This document shows positions 7,401 through 15,354 of a stretch of DNA of 64,000 nt, in pieces (the first letter of the stretch is position 1; each line of letters starts with the position of its first letter). The DNA comes from DASSUW01 sp963740605 (lineage in GTDB: Bacteria > Actinomycetota > Thermoleophilia > Solirubrobacterales > Solirubrobacteraceae), in NCBI GenBank assembly GCA_963740605.1, contig CAVUFC010000010.1:1-64000 (forward strand), given 5' to 3'. Below the pieces are notes generated by a model, which was not told the DNA's origin, made no database searches, and saw only the letters and a list, made by a program, of their open reading frames with translations. The position numbers and the translations under genes were made by a program.

Positions 7401-10318
7401 AGCTCGCCGCGCAGCCGCAGCAGCTCGGCGTCGTAGTAGCCCGCCCGCTCGCGCGCCGCGATCTCGAGCGCCTCGTCAACCGCCTCCAGGCCGGCCGCCG
7501 CGGCCCCGCTGCGCAGCTGCGCGTCCGCGAGCAGGCCGAGGTACAGCGGGTCCTCCAGGTGCGCGCCGGTCGCGCGCGACGCGCGCAGCCCGCACACGAT
7601 CTCCTGCACGCCCTCTGCGACTCCGCCGGCCGCCTGCGCCCAGCCGCGCAGTACGCGGCCCATCGCGAGGCGGTACGCGAAGCCGCGGTCGCGGGCCGCG
7701 TCGACGGTCGCCTGGGCCCAGTGGAGCGTCTCGGCGGGCTCGCCGCGGCAGGCGTGGAGCGCCGCCATCTGGGCGCACGCCGTGGCCAGGCTGTACGCGC
7801 GCGCGGGCTGCTCGGCCAGCTCGACGGCGCGGCGCGCGCGCTGGAGCGCCTCGGCGGCGTGCCCGAGGAACCAAAGAGAGAGCGCCGCCCAGTCATGGCA
7901 GGCGACCGTCGCGTTGTCGCCGAACGTGGCCGGGAACGAGTCGTAGTGGCCCTCCGTCTCCTCCGCCGGGCCGCTCACGCCGCGGTCCGCGTGCGCGAGC
8001 GCGCGCGTGAAGGCGCCCTGGTGGAACAGCGCGCAGGCGACGAGCTCGGCGCCCTGCACGCCCCCGGCGGCGGCGCCGTCGCCGGCTGCGACGGTCGCGA
8101 GCGCCGGCGTGGGCTCGCCGCGGACCTCGTACAGGGTGGCCAGCGCCAGGCGCAACGCGGCGAGCGGTTCGCGGTCGGGCAGCTCCTCCGCGATCGTGCG
8201 CGCGCGCTCCAGATACGCCAGCGCAGCGGGCGCGGACCAGCCTTCGACGGCGACGGAGGCCTGCCCGAGGTCCGAGAGCAGCTCCGTCTCCATCCGCCGT
8301 CGCATGTGCCCGTCCGGCAGGTCCGTTGCCGCCTCCAGCGCGTGCTCGAAGTGGGCGATGGCCTCCCGGTAGGCGCGGCGCGCCAGGCACTGGCGCGCGG
8401 CGAGGCGCAGGAACCGCACCGCGGGCGCGGGCTCGTGCCCGGCGACATAGTGCATGGCGATCGCGTGCGCGCGCGCCGGGTCCGTCCCGAACGCCGCGTC
8501 GAGGCGCTCGCCCAGCCGCCGGTGCAGCTCGGCGAGGCGGTTGGGCGGGATCGTCTCGAGCAGCACGTCGCGGAACATCGCGTGCGTGAACGCGAAGACC
8601 TGAGTGTGCGTGCCGTCCGGCCACTCGGCGGCGCCGTGTGGCTCGATCACGGCGGGAGCCTCGATCCGCGCCACGTTGCGCTCCAGGGCGGCCGAGACTC
8701 CGGCGGCCGTGAACTGCAGGCCTTCGACCGCCGCGGCCTCGAGCACGTCAAGCGACGCTCCGCCCTGCTCGGCGATCCGGGTGCGGAGCGCGGCACGAAG
8801 CGTGTCCGGAACGCCTTCGAGGCTCCCCGTGGTCGCGAGGTGCTCCGCGAGATGCCTCATGAACAGCGGGTTCCCGCCGCCACGCCGGACAAGCTCGGCA
8901 GCCGTTTCCGCGTCGATGCCGAACGCCGCCGCCGTCGGCTCGGCCTCGAGCGGCTCCAGCGGCAGCTCGACTGCGGCGCCGCGGAGGCTGAGCTCCGTCA
9001 CGAGCGGGTCCGTGCCGGTGCTCGTCGCGACCACGAGCAGGCGCGCGGGGTGCCGGCGCCGCATCAGCGCGCGCAGCAGCTCGCGCGTGGACGGATCCGC
9101 CCACTGGAGATCGTCGATCACCAGCAGCAGCGGTCGTGTCGCCGCCAGCGCCTCGAGCGTCTCGACCATCTCACGCAGCATCCGCTCCGGCGTCGCGCCC
9201 CGCACCCGTGTCTCGGGCGCGGTTGCGGCGAGCGCAGCGAACTGGGCGAGCCAGCTCGGCGCCCGGGCCACGAGCGTCGCGGCGACATCTGCGTCCTCCA
9301 CGGCCCGCCCGAGCGCGTCGAGCAGCGGCAGGTACGCCTCACCGGCCTTCTCCTGCTCGACGCAGTGGCCGAAGAGGACGAGCGCCGTCCCCGCGCCGTC
9401 CACGAGCGCCTCGACGAGCGTGGTCTTGCCGATACCCGGCTCGCCCGTGACCAGCACGAGCCGGCGGCGGCCGCGCAGCGCCGCCTCGAACGTGGCCCGG
9501 AGCGCATCGAGCGCCGCATCGCGGCCCGGCGGCGCGTGGCGCGCCGCGGGGGCACCGTGGACGGGCGCAGCGGGCGCGTCGAGCGCGGGATCGTGCGTGA
9601 GGACCGCCTGCTCGAGGGCGCGCAGGCGCGGCGACGGCTCGAGCCCGAGCTGCTCGTCGAGGACCGCGCGGAACGCGTGGTAGGCGGCGAGTGCGTCGCC
9701 CTGGCGGCCAGAGCGATAGAGGGCGAGCATCATCTGCTCGCGCGTCCGCTCGCGCAGCGGATGCTGTGCGCTGAGCGCCTCGAGCTCACCGATGAGCTCC
9801 CGTGCGCGACCGAGCGCAAGCTCGGCGTCAATCCGATCCGCGACCGCGGCGAGCCGCATCTCTTCCAGGCGGTCGGCCTCGGCGGGCGCGAACGGCTCGG
9901 TGCCGAACTCGGCGAGCGCGGGCCCGCGCCACAGCGCGAGTGCGGCCGCCAGTCGCTCGGCCGCCGTGACCGGGTCGCCCTGCGACAGGGCCGTCCGACC
10001 CTCGCCGGCACGACGCTCAAACGTCTGCAGGTCCAGCTCGTCGCCGGCCGCGAGCGTGAATCGATATCCCGACGGCTGGGTGACCAGCCGGTCGCTGCCC
10101 ACGATCTTGCGCAGGCCGGAGACGTAGATCTGGACCATCTTGACCGCGGTGCCCGGGATCTCGTCGCCCCAGAGATCGTCGAGCAGTCGGTCGACCGACA
10201 CGGTCCGCCCTGCGTCCAGCAGGAGACGGGCGAGCAGCGCTCGTTGCTTGCGTGGCCCGAGCGCGAGCGACTCCCGCTCATCGCCCGCCTCGAGCGGGCC
10301 GAGCACCCGGAAGTCCAC
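4409..10318 (-). CDS. Giant SARP/BTAD regulator with two AAA-type ATPases and a degenerate cyclase domain
   Basis: A 1969-aa regulator starting with GTG at 10318. Domains in order: an OmpR-type winged helix (about 1-95); a bacterial transcriptional activation domain (about 95-250); NTPase 1 with Walker A GEPGIGKTT (about 290); a TPR-rich region (about 640-1060); a class III nucleotide-cyclase-like domain (about 1065-1230); NTPase 2 with GEAGIGKSR (about 1265); and a second TPR region to the C-terminus. The cyclase-like part keeps LLYFGYPNAVEDGPVRAV but lacks the GDG metal/catalytic loop, and its first strand has EID, so it is probably a non-catalytic sensor. The protein reads as a fusion of an AfsR-like activator and an adenylate-cyclase/ATPase/TPR regulator. 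It is divergent from the OsmC operon at 10401 and co-directional with the MFS gene. Confidence 0.85.
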   Translation of the reverse strand: MDFRVLGPLEAGDERESLALGPRKQRALLARLLLDAGRTVSVDRLLDDLWGDEIPGTAVKMVQIYVSGLRKIVGSDRLVTQPSGYRFTLAAGDELDLQTFERRAGEGRTALSQGDPVTAAERLAAALALWRGPALAEFGTEPFAPAEADRLEEMRLAAVADRIDAELALGRARELIGELEALSAQHPLRERTREQMMLALYRSGRQGDALAAYHAFRAVLDEQLGLEPSPRLRALEQAVLTHDPALDAPAAPVHGAPAARHAPPGRDAALDALRATFEAALRGRRRLVLVTGEPGIGKTTLVEALVDGAGTALVLFGHCVEQEKAGEAYLPLLDALGRAVEDADVAATLVARAPSWLAQFAALAATAPETRVRGATPERMLREMVETLEALAATRPLLLVIDDLQWADPSTRELLRALMRRRHPARLLVVATSTGTDPLVTELSLRGAAVELPLEPLEAEPTAAAFGIDAETAAELVRRGGGNPLFMRHLAEHLATTGSLEGVPDTLRAALRTRIAEQGGASLDVLEAAAVEGLQFTAAGVSAALERNVARIEAPAVIEPHGAAEWPDGTHTQVFAFTHAMFRDVLLETIPPNRLAELHRRLGERLDAAFGTDPARAHAIAMHYVAGHEPAPAVRFLRLAARQCLARRAYREAIAHFEHALEAATDLPDGHMRRRMETELLSDLGQASVAVEGWSAPAALAYLERARTIAEELPDREPLAALRLALATLYEVRGEPTPALATVAAGDGAAAGGVQGAELVACALFHQGAFTRALAHADRGVSGPAEETEGHYDSFPATFGDNATVACHDWAALSLWFLGHAAEALQRARRAVELAEQPARAYSLATACAQMAALHACRGEPAETLHWAQATVDAARDRGFAYRLAMGRVLRGWAQAAGGVAEGVQEIVCGLRASRATGAHLEDPLYLGLLADAQLRSGAAAAGLEAVDEALEIAARERAGYYDAELLRLRGELLLAAGRPIADAETDLRAALAVAREQGARSLELRAALAVGRLLVRDDRGDEARTEVALAAEPLADQDTPDVREAAAFLQRPAAVTQRPFERRRITVLAWEIDGVDQLTETVDPERVAEAVRACHAAARAAAAAEGGEAATEEESGGLLYFGYPNAVEDGPVRAVSAGRRLTDAVATLGSNVPLAVRVGIDTGAAVVGPVGGAALAIGQTPRSAWRLAVQAARGDVVVSDVTRASCEGYFSFVPAAGGHRVSAATGARSRLEASELTPLVGRSLELDLLVGRWEQAAQGLGQAVFLTGEAGIGKSRLVRELASRLGLEAATVLEFQCSDTRAGSALHPIADHFRRRLAESSRGIEALLADAGVPVADAAPVVAALLGVPGAAQVDPDALKRRTTDVVVGYVLAHAERQPVLAVVEDLHWADPSTLEVVEELLGAIPDGRVLFVATFRPTLRPPWEPLGHASHLPLGPCTPVEAQELVAYAARAPLAPEVAAAVVERSDGVPLFLEELARTAGPQGSEVPATLDDLLMARLDTLAPAARTVAQIGALIGREFPRDLLAAASGLPADELDRGFEQLLSGDVVRRRGRGLEPRFIFRHALVQEAVRLSLPEPARRELHLRIARALERTAPDVTRAEPETVARHFEAGGEPGRGHAYRVEAGRLAVGRSANLEAVDQLTRALADLERYGDSESRADIELDVRILLGNALISVRGYASPEVEDCYRRARELCRGFRDDARLLPVLYGLWVNAFVRARHERVLELGLELHELAARRDPAVLIVAERAVGWPLICMGRFVEAREHFDRIPALRRSTDHRPLRFAYGQDPAVAGLATGAWALWGCGDDAAADARAEKAIALARGTDHPLTLCYALGAGALLAAFRRDDLAARTRALEAVAVADEYRLPLWRAWSLYALGWAQRAAGEADRAAATLRAALDAARATGAALFEPFALTELAEAEAAAGRAENARGCLAAAEVAAERSGERFWQPHTREASARLAAPRA

Positions 10319-10400
10319 CCAGGTGACCCTACCGGTCGCGGGCTGCGGCGGTTTGCCCGCCGTTTACTGACAGACAACCGGCAACCGGTGACCTGGCGGC
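10319..10400. promoter_or_regulatory. Divergent promoter region, giant regulator / OsmC operon
   Basis: These 82 bp separate two divergent starts (GTG 10318 and ATG 10401) and must carry both promoters if each gene is transcribed on its own. Visible repeats are a tandem AACCGGC/AACCGGT at 10376-10388 and the heptamer GGTGACC, present near 10322 and again near 10387. SARP-family proteins often bind short direct repeats near their own promoters, so these are candidate operators. No convincing -35/-10 pair can be assigned by eye. Confidence 0.35.
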
Positions 10401-10970
10401 ATGACGACAACCACCGCTCCTCTCCGCAACGGCATCGACACCGCCCAGGTGTACGGGACGCTCGACGCCGTGAAGGCCGATCCCGCGCTCGCGCGCTTCG
10501 AGTTCCGCGCCACGAACCGCTGGATCAACGGGCCGCACAGCCGTTCGACCATCCAGGGCTTCTGGGGCGCCGGACAGGAGGACGCCTCGCGCGAGGTCCC
10601 GTTCGTGCTCGACGCCAGCGAGCCGCCCGTCCTGTTCGGCGACAACGAAGCGCCCAACCCGGCCGAGTTCGTGCTGCACGCGCTCGCCGGCTGCCTGACG
10701 CTGACGATCGTCAACGTCGCGGCCGCCCGCAAGGTGACGCTCACCGAGGTCAGCTCGACGTTGGTCGGCGTGCTCGACGCGCGCGGCGCGACGGGAATCG
10801 ACGACTCCTATCGCAACGGCTTCGAGCACGTGCGCGTGGAGTTCTCGATCAAGGGCGATGCGCCGAGCGAGAAGCTGGAGGAGATCGTCGAGCGGGCCAA
10901 GGCGCGCTCGGTCGTCTACGACATCGTCTCCAACCCGGTCGCCGTCGACGTCACGGCGAAGGTCGGCTAG
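10401..10970 (+). CDS. OsmC-family protein
   Basis: A 189-aa OsmC/Ohr-superfamily protein, usually a thiol peroxidase acting on organic hydroperoxides. It has the family segment EFVLHALAGCLTLTI with the peroxidatic-type Cys, preceded by FGDNEAPNPAEF, and ends with RSVVYDIVSNPVAVDV. Only one cysteine is visible; the second redox Cys of classical OsmC/Ohr is replaced (ARSVVYD). This fits the YhfA-like subgroup and makes standard peroxidase activity uncertain. It is the first gene of a four-gene plus-strand operon, 2 bp before the acyl-CoA-dehydrogenase-family gene. A role protecting against or handling by-products of the flavin chemistry encoded downstream is an inference. Confidence 0.85.
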   Translation: MTTTTAPLRNGIDTAQVYGTLDAVKADPALARFEFRATNRWINGPHSRSTIQGFWGAGQEDASREVPFVLDASEPPVLFGDNEAPNPAEFVLHALAGCLTLTIVNVAAARKVTLTEVSSTLVGVLDARGATGIDDSYRNGFEHVRVEFSIKGDAPSEKLEEIVERAKARSVVYDIVSNPVAVDVTAKVG

Positions 10971-10972
10971 CG

Positions 10973-12184
10973 ATGCCGACGGAGCTCAGCGCCCGGACCG
11001 ACGCCGGCCGCAGCCTGGTCGCGACCGCCGAGCGCCTCGCCGAGGACTTCGCCGGTCGCGCCGCCGCCCACGACCGCGACGGCAGCTACCCGTTCGCGAG
11101 CATCGAGGCGCTCCGGCAGACGGGCTACTTCACCGCTCCCGTGCCGCTCGAGCTCGGCGGGCTCGGCGTGAGCTCCGTCCACGACGTGATCGTCGCCTCG
11201 GGCCGGCTGGCCCGGGGCGACGCCTCCGTCGCAATCGGCGTGAACATGCATCTCGGCGTCGTGCTCAATCTCCTGCGTCGCTGGCAGATGGCGCGCGCGG
11301 CCGGCAACGCGCGCCGCGAGCAGGCGTTCGCGGCGTCCCTGCGCAGGCTCGTCGATGCCGCCGTGGTGATGGCGGGAGCGACGAGCGAGCCCGGTCAGGA
11401 CCTGTCGCGGCCGCGGACCACTGCGGTCCGCAGCAATGGCGGCTGGCGGGTCGACGGCCACAAGATCTTCTGCACGATGGCGCCGGCCGCGACCGTGCTG
11501 GTGACCTCTGTGCGGTTCGCGGCCGACGACGGTGGCGAGCGGTACGGCTGGGTGGAGATCCCCACCGGGGCGCCGGGCGTGCGGATCAACGACGACTGGG
11601 ACGCGCTCGGCATGCGCGCCTCCGGCAGCCACTCCGTCACGTTCGACGCCGTCCCACTGCCCGCAGGCGCGGTGCGCGGCGGCTTCCCGACCGGCGCCAC
11701 CGTGCCGTTCGTCGAGCGCAACCTGCCGCTCGGTCTCTTCCACGCGTCGGCGTCGCTCGGCATCGCCGAGGCCGCGTTCGCGCGCGCGGCGCAGCCGGAC
11801 CGCATCGGCGACGATGCGCGTGGCCGGATGCTGGTTGCCGAGTCGGTGATCGACCTGTCGGCCGCCCGCGCCGTGCTCGCGCGCGCCGCCGCGCTCATCG
11901 ACGAGCACTTTGCAGCCAATCCGGCGGCATCCGGCACCGACGAGGAGATCATGGCCCTGTTCGCCGAGGGCCAGGCGGCCAAAACGTTCGTTGGCGATGC
12001 GGCGACCCGCGTCGTCGACCGCGCGCTCGCCCTCTCCGGCGGCGCCGGCTACCTCAACGGATCGCCGCTCGCGCGCGCGTACCGCGACGTCCGGGCCGGC
12101 GCGTTCATGCATCCACTCGGCGCCAACCGCGCCTACGACTTCCTCGGCGACGTCGCGCTCGGGCGCGCTCCCGCCGTTCGGTAA
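10973..12184 (+). CDS. Acyl-CoA-dehydrogenase-family flavoprotein (possible FMNH2-dependent monooxygenase)
   Basis: A 403-aa protein of the acyl-CoA dehydrogenase fold. The N-terminal helical region holds GYFTAPVPLELGGLGVS, the middle beta domain holds WRVDGHKIFCTMAP and DWDALGMRASGSHSVTFD, and the C-terminal helical bundle ends RDVRAGAFMHPLGANRAYDF. The family includes true dehydrogenases and DszC/SfnC-type oxygenases that use reduced FMN. A flavin reductase gene (13402) and a flavin monooxygenase gene (12188) in the same operon favour an oxygenase role, for example on a sulfur or aromatic compound, but the substrate cannot be read from sequence. ATG 10973 follows the OsmC stop after 2 bp. 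Confidence 0.75.
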   Translation: MPTELSARTDAGRSLVATAERLAEDFAGRAAAHDRDGSYPFASIEALRQTGYFTAPVPLELGGLGVSSVHDVIVASGRLARGDASVAIGVNMHLGVVLNLLRRWQMARAAGNARREQAFAASLRRLVDAAVVMAGATSEPGQDLSRPRTTAVRSNGGWRVDGHKIFCTMAPAATVLVTSVRFAADDGGERYGWVEIPTGAPGVRINDDWDALGMRASGSHSVTFDAVPLPAGAVRGGFPTGATVPFVERNLPLGLFHASASLGIAEAAFARAAQPDRIGDDARGRMLVAESVIDLSAARAVLARAAALIDEHFAANPAASGTDEEIMALFAEGQAAKTFVGDAATRVVDRALALSGGAGYLNGSPLARAYRDVRAGAFMHPLGANRAYDFLGDVALGRAPAVR

Positions 12185-12187
12185 GCC

Positions 12188-13405
12188 GTGCGTGTCGAGA
12201 CGGTCATCATCGGGGCCGGCCAGGCGGGCCTGGCGCTGAGCCACGAGCTGCGCGCCGCGGGCCGGGGGCACGTCGTCCTCGAGCGCGGTCGCGTCGGTGA
12301 GCGCTGGCGCTCCGAGCGCTGGGAGTCGCTGCACCTCCTGACACCGAACTGGCTGAACCGGCTGCCGGGCGCGCTGCCCCTGCCCGAGCCGAACGGCTAC
12401 CTCGATCGCGACGGCGTCATTGCGTACCTGGAGGCGTACGCGGCGGAGGCGCCCGTGCGCGAGCACACGACCGTTTCGCGCGTGCATCGCGCCACGAGCG
12501 GCTACCACGTCACGACCGACCGCGGGGAGTGGCGCGCCGCGAACGTCGTCATCGCCACGGGCGACTGCGATGTCCCGCGAGTCCCGGCGGCCTCCGCAGG
12601 GGCGCCGCCGTTCGTCCGGCAGCTGCACGCGGCGCGCTACCGCCGGCCGGATCGTCTCCCGCCCGGCGGTGTGCTCGTGGTCGGCGCCGGGCCCACCGGG
12701 CAGCAGCTCGCCGCCGAGCTGCGGAGCGCCGGCCGGCACGTCGTCCTCGCAGTCGGGCGGCACGCCCGCATGCCGCGCCGCTACCGCGGTCGCGACAGCT
12801 TCGCATGGCTCGATGCGGCCGGGCTGCTCACCACCCGCGCCGACGAGGTCCGCAACCTCGCGGCCGCGCGGCGCGCGCCCAGCTTCCCTGTCAGCGGGCA
12901 AGGCGGCGGCGCGTCGCTCGGGCTCGAGCGCCTGGCCTGGCTCGGCGTGGTCGTCACGGGCCGGCTCACGGGCTTCGCCGGCCGTCGCGCCCTGTTCGGA
13001 GCGAACCTCGAGCACGAGCTGCGCGAGGCCGACCAGCGCCTGCGGCGAACCCTGGCAAAGATCGACGCCCACATCGAGCGCAGCGGCGCCGACGCGGGGC
13101 CGCCCGAGCGCCCGGCGCCGTTCGTGCTGCCCCCGGCCCCGGAATCGCTCGACCTCCGCGGCATCGGGACGGTGCTGTGGGCGACCGGCTACACCCGGGC
13201 GTATCCGTGGCTCGACGTCCCGGTGCTCGACGGCGATGGCCAGCTCGTGCATCGAGACGGCATCACGGCCGCGCCCGGTCTGTACGCGCTCGGGCTCCGC
13301 TTCCAGCGCACGCGCCGCTCGCACTTCCTCGGCGGCGTCGGCGACGACGCCGCGCGCATCGCGGACGCGATCACCGGCGCCGGCCGACTCGCGCGCGCCG
13401 CATGA
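12188..13405 (+). CDS. Flavin-containing monooxygenase / NAD(P)-binding oxidoreductase
   Basis: A 405-aa class B-like flavoprotein. The N-terminal FAD Rossmann motif is IIGAGQAGLALSHEL (about residue 7) and a second dinucleotide motif VVGAGPTGQQLAAEL lies near residue 160. The segment ERWRSERWESLHLLTPN is typical of the FMO/CzcO-like group. The C-terminal GTVLWATGYTRAYPWLDVP is the conserved ATG-type flavin/NADP contact. It probably oxygenates a small molecule using NADPH. The GTG at 12188 lies 3 bp after the upstream stop, and the 3' end overlaps the flavin reductase start by 4 bp, so the two are probably translationally coupled. Confidence 0.8.
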   Translation: MRVETVIIGAGQAGLALSHELRAAGRGHVVLERGRVGERWRSERWESLHLLTPNWLNRLPGALPLPEPNGYLDRDGVIAYLEAYAAEAPVREHTTVSRVHRATSGYHVTTDRGEWRAANVVIATGDCDVPRVPAASAGAPPFVRQLHAARYRRPDRLPPGGVLVVGAGPTGQQLAAELRSAGRHVVLAVGRHARMPRRYRGRDSFAWLDAAGLLTTRADEVRNLAAARRAPSFPVSGQGGGASLGLERLAWLGVVVTGRLTGFAGRRALFGANLEHELREADQRLRRTLAKIDAHIERSGADAGPPERPAPFVLPPAPESLDLRGIGTVLWATGYTRAYPWLDVPVLDGDGQLVHRDGITAAPGLYALGLRFQRTRRSHFLGGVGDDAARIADAITGAGRLARAA

Positions 13406-13893
13406 ACGCGGCACGGTCCGGATCGGCTGTGGAGCCGGGCGACCTGCGGCGCGCGGCCGCGCGGTTCCCGACCGGCGTGGCGCTCGTGACGGCGCCGGGA
13501 GGGGCCGCGCTGGTGATCGACTCGTTCGTCTCCGCCTCGCTCGACCCGCCGCTCGTCGCGCTCTCCGTGTCGCGCGCGTCGCTGACCTGGCGCCGCATCC
13601 GCGCGACCGGCCGCTTCGCCGTCAACGTGCTCGGCGCGCAGCACACGGCCGGCATCCGCGAGCGCGCGAGACCGGGCGCCGACCGCCTCGCCGGGCTCGA
13701 CGTGGAGATCGCGGCACACGGCATCCCGGTCGTCTGCGACGCGCTCGCCATCCTCGTCTGCACGTTCGAGCGCGAGCATGTCACCGGCGACCACACGCTC
13801 GCGATCGGCCGCGTGACCGCGATCCAGCACGGCCCCGAACGGCCGCCACTCGTGTTCTTCGACGGCGGCTTCAGCACTGTGGTCTCCGCCTGA
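13402..13893 (+). CDS. Flavin reductase (HpaC/FMN-binding split-barrel family)
   Basis: A 163-aa flavin reductase-like protein. Seen: AAARFPTGVALVTAPGG at the start, the FMN-binding SFVSASLDPPLVALSVSRAS segment, FAVNVLGAQHTAG, and the C-terminal GRVTAIQHG...PLVFFDGGF. Members reduce FMN or FAD with NAD(P)H and hand the free reduced flavin to a partner oxygenase. The ATG overlaps the upstream TGA (ATGA), making it the last gene of the 10401-13893 operon. The natural partner is the acyl-CoA-dehydrogenase-family protein at 10973; this pairing is an inference from order. The tRNA-half repeat begins 71 bp downstream. Confidence 0.85.
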   Translation: MNAARSGSAVEPGDLRRAAARFPTGVALVTAPGGAALVIDSFVSASLDPPLVALSVSRASLTWRRIRATGRFAVNVLGAQHTAGIRERARPGADRLAGLDVEIAAHGIPVVCDALAILVCTFEREHVTGDHTLAIGRVTAIQHGPERPPLVFFDGGFSTVVSA

Positions 13894-13964
13894 TGGCCCG
13901 ATCTGCGCTCTCCGGGTCGTAGCACGCCTGCGGCCGCGGCGAACACGTGATCCTGTTAGGACCG

Positions 13965-14012
13965 CACGACTGAAAATCGTGGTGTCCCCGGTTCGAGTCC
14001 GGGTCTCGCCAT
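13965..14012 (+). repeat. tRNA-Phe 3' half (copy 2), intact IS110 target
   Basis: Identical over 48 bp to copy 1: anticodon stem-loop with GAA, T-arm and 3' acceptor strand. The sequence upstream (13938-13964) cannot pair with TCTCGCC and has no D-arm, so this is a 3' half only, not a working tRNA gene. The left context GGACCG(CACGACTGA) is the same as that beside the copy interrupted by the IS110 element at 25948-25962. It therefore represents an uninterrupted version of that element's target. Such halves usually mark former attachment sites of integrative elements. Confidence 0.8.
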
Positions 14013-14348
14013 CCCAGAACTCCGCATGGCTGCTGGATTCTCTGCTTTCGGGTGAGTGCGAGCGCGCCGCAAATCGGGCCTTGTTTCGGGCGATGAAAAG
14101 GAGACGGACGCCGCGGGTGCCATGGTGGCCATGAGCCGGCGCGTCCCGAAAACCTGCATGAAGACTCGGATCTCGGTTGCCACTCGTACGCAGGCGACCT
14201 CGAATTCCCCGTCGTGGTCGCGCGAGTTCGATTGCACGGCGCCCCGCCCCACCGGGGTCGCAGCCTTGCAGCCGCCGCCGCTCGGCAACGGAAGCGCACC
14301 GGCTAACGCCGCCGAACGGCGGAATAAGTGCGTGCTCGCCGTCGGCCG
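14013..14348. other. Intergenic, no gene recognised
   Basis: There are 336 bp between the tRNA-half repeat and the stop of the first XRE regulator. Short frames exist on both strands but none resembles a protein, and the minus-strand one that runs into the repeat merely translates tRNA sequence. No strong hairpin followed by a T-tract was found. The stretch may be residue of a past integration next to the tRNA half. Confidence 0.5.
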
Positions 14349-15245
14349 TCAGACGCTACGGCTCGCGTGGGCGAGGTTCTCTTGCTCGACGGTCGCCGCC
14401 CAGCTGCCGAGCAGGCTGAGTGCTTCCGCGGATTTCGAGCCGGGCTCGGCCGTCCAGACGGTGATCGCCAGCCCAGGGTCGGCGGACAACTCGATGCGGT
14501 TGTAGGTGAGGGTGAGGTCGCCGACAACGGAGTGGTGGTAGTCCTTGACGCCCGTCTCGTGGAGGCGGACATTGTGCGCTGCCCAGCGGATGCGGAACTC
14601 CTCGCTCTGGGTCGACAGCTCGCCGACGAGGTCGGACAGGTCGCGGTCGTGGGGGTCGCGGCCGGCCGCGTAGCGCAGGATGGCGACGACATCGCTGGCG
14701 GCGCGGTCCCAGTCGGCGTAGAGGTCGCGGGCGCTGGGCTCGAGGAAGACGTAGCGGGCAACGTTGGCAGGGGCCGACCCGCGGGTCGCGGCATAGAGAT
14801 CGGAGTAGAGCGCGCGGCCGAGCTGGTTGGCGGCCAGGTTGTCCAGGCGGGCGCTGTGCACGATCGCGGCCGCGCCGGTGATCCCGTCCAGGAAGTGCTG
14901 GATGCTCGGCCGCACCCGCTGCTTGGAACCTCGCCGGCGTCGCGGTGCGCGCGTCGCGCGCATCGCGCGCGTCGCGCGCGCGAGATCGAACAGGTGAGCG
15001 CGCTCGGCATCGTCGAGCCGCAATGCTCGAGCCAGCGCCTCCAGCACACCCTCGGAGACACCGCGCATGTCGCCGCGCTCGAGCCGCGTGTAGTAGTCGA
15101 CGCTCACGCCGGCGAGGATCGCCACCTCCTCGCGGCGCAACCCCGGCACGCGCCGCGCGCCGTAGCTCGGCAACCCGGTTTCCTCGGGAGCGATCTTCGC
15201 GCGCCGGGAGGTCAAGAAGTCACGAATCTCGTCGCGTGTGTCCAT
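14349..15245 (-). CDS. XRE regulator with MmyB-like ligand-binding domain (paralogue B)
   Basis: A 298-aa regulator. Residues about 10-70 form the XRE helix-turn-helix (VPGLRREEVAILAGVSVDYY followed by TRLERGDMRGVS). From residue about 105 the MmyB-like PAS-type domain begins (RPSIQHFLDGITGAAAIVHS) and ends with TWTAEPGSKSAEALSLLGSW, the usual C-terminal signature. Members generally repress or activate neighbouring short-chain dehydrogenase genes in response to a small hydrophobic ligand. It is highly similar to the upstream gene at 15355 over its whole length and so arose by tandem duplication. A difference is a run of CGCGCGTCG-type repeats (about 14948-14985) that expands the Arg/Ala linker between the domains. 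Confidence 0.9.
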   Translation of the reverse strand: MDTRDEIRDFLTSRRAKIAPEETGLPSYGARRVPGLRREEVAILAGVSVDYYTRLERGDMRGVSEGVLEALARALRLDDAERAHLFDLARATRAMRATRAPRRRRGSKQRVRPSIQHFLDGITGAAAIVHSARLDNLAANQLGRALYSDLYAATRGSAPANVARYVFLEPSARDLYADWDRAASDVVAILRYAAGRDPHDRDLSDLVGELSTQSEEFRIRWAAHNVRLHETGVKDYHHSVVGDLTLTYNRIELSADPGLAITVWTAEPGSKSAEALSLLGSWAATVEQENLAHASRSV

Positions 15246-15354
15246 TGCCGAATGAGCGTAGCCGCGCGACGTCGGGTGTGGGAGGGCCTGTGAGAACCCC
15301 TTGGATCGCCGGGCGTCGCGGTGTTCTCGTCGCCCGGGCCGACCGGTCCGGCGC

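Noticed and set aside
6659..12184. A single 1841-aa plus-strand protein
   Set aside because: Its first 1440 residues are antisense to the giant regulator and low-complexity Arg-rich; only the part from 10973 is a real gene.
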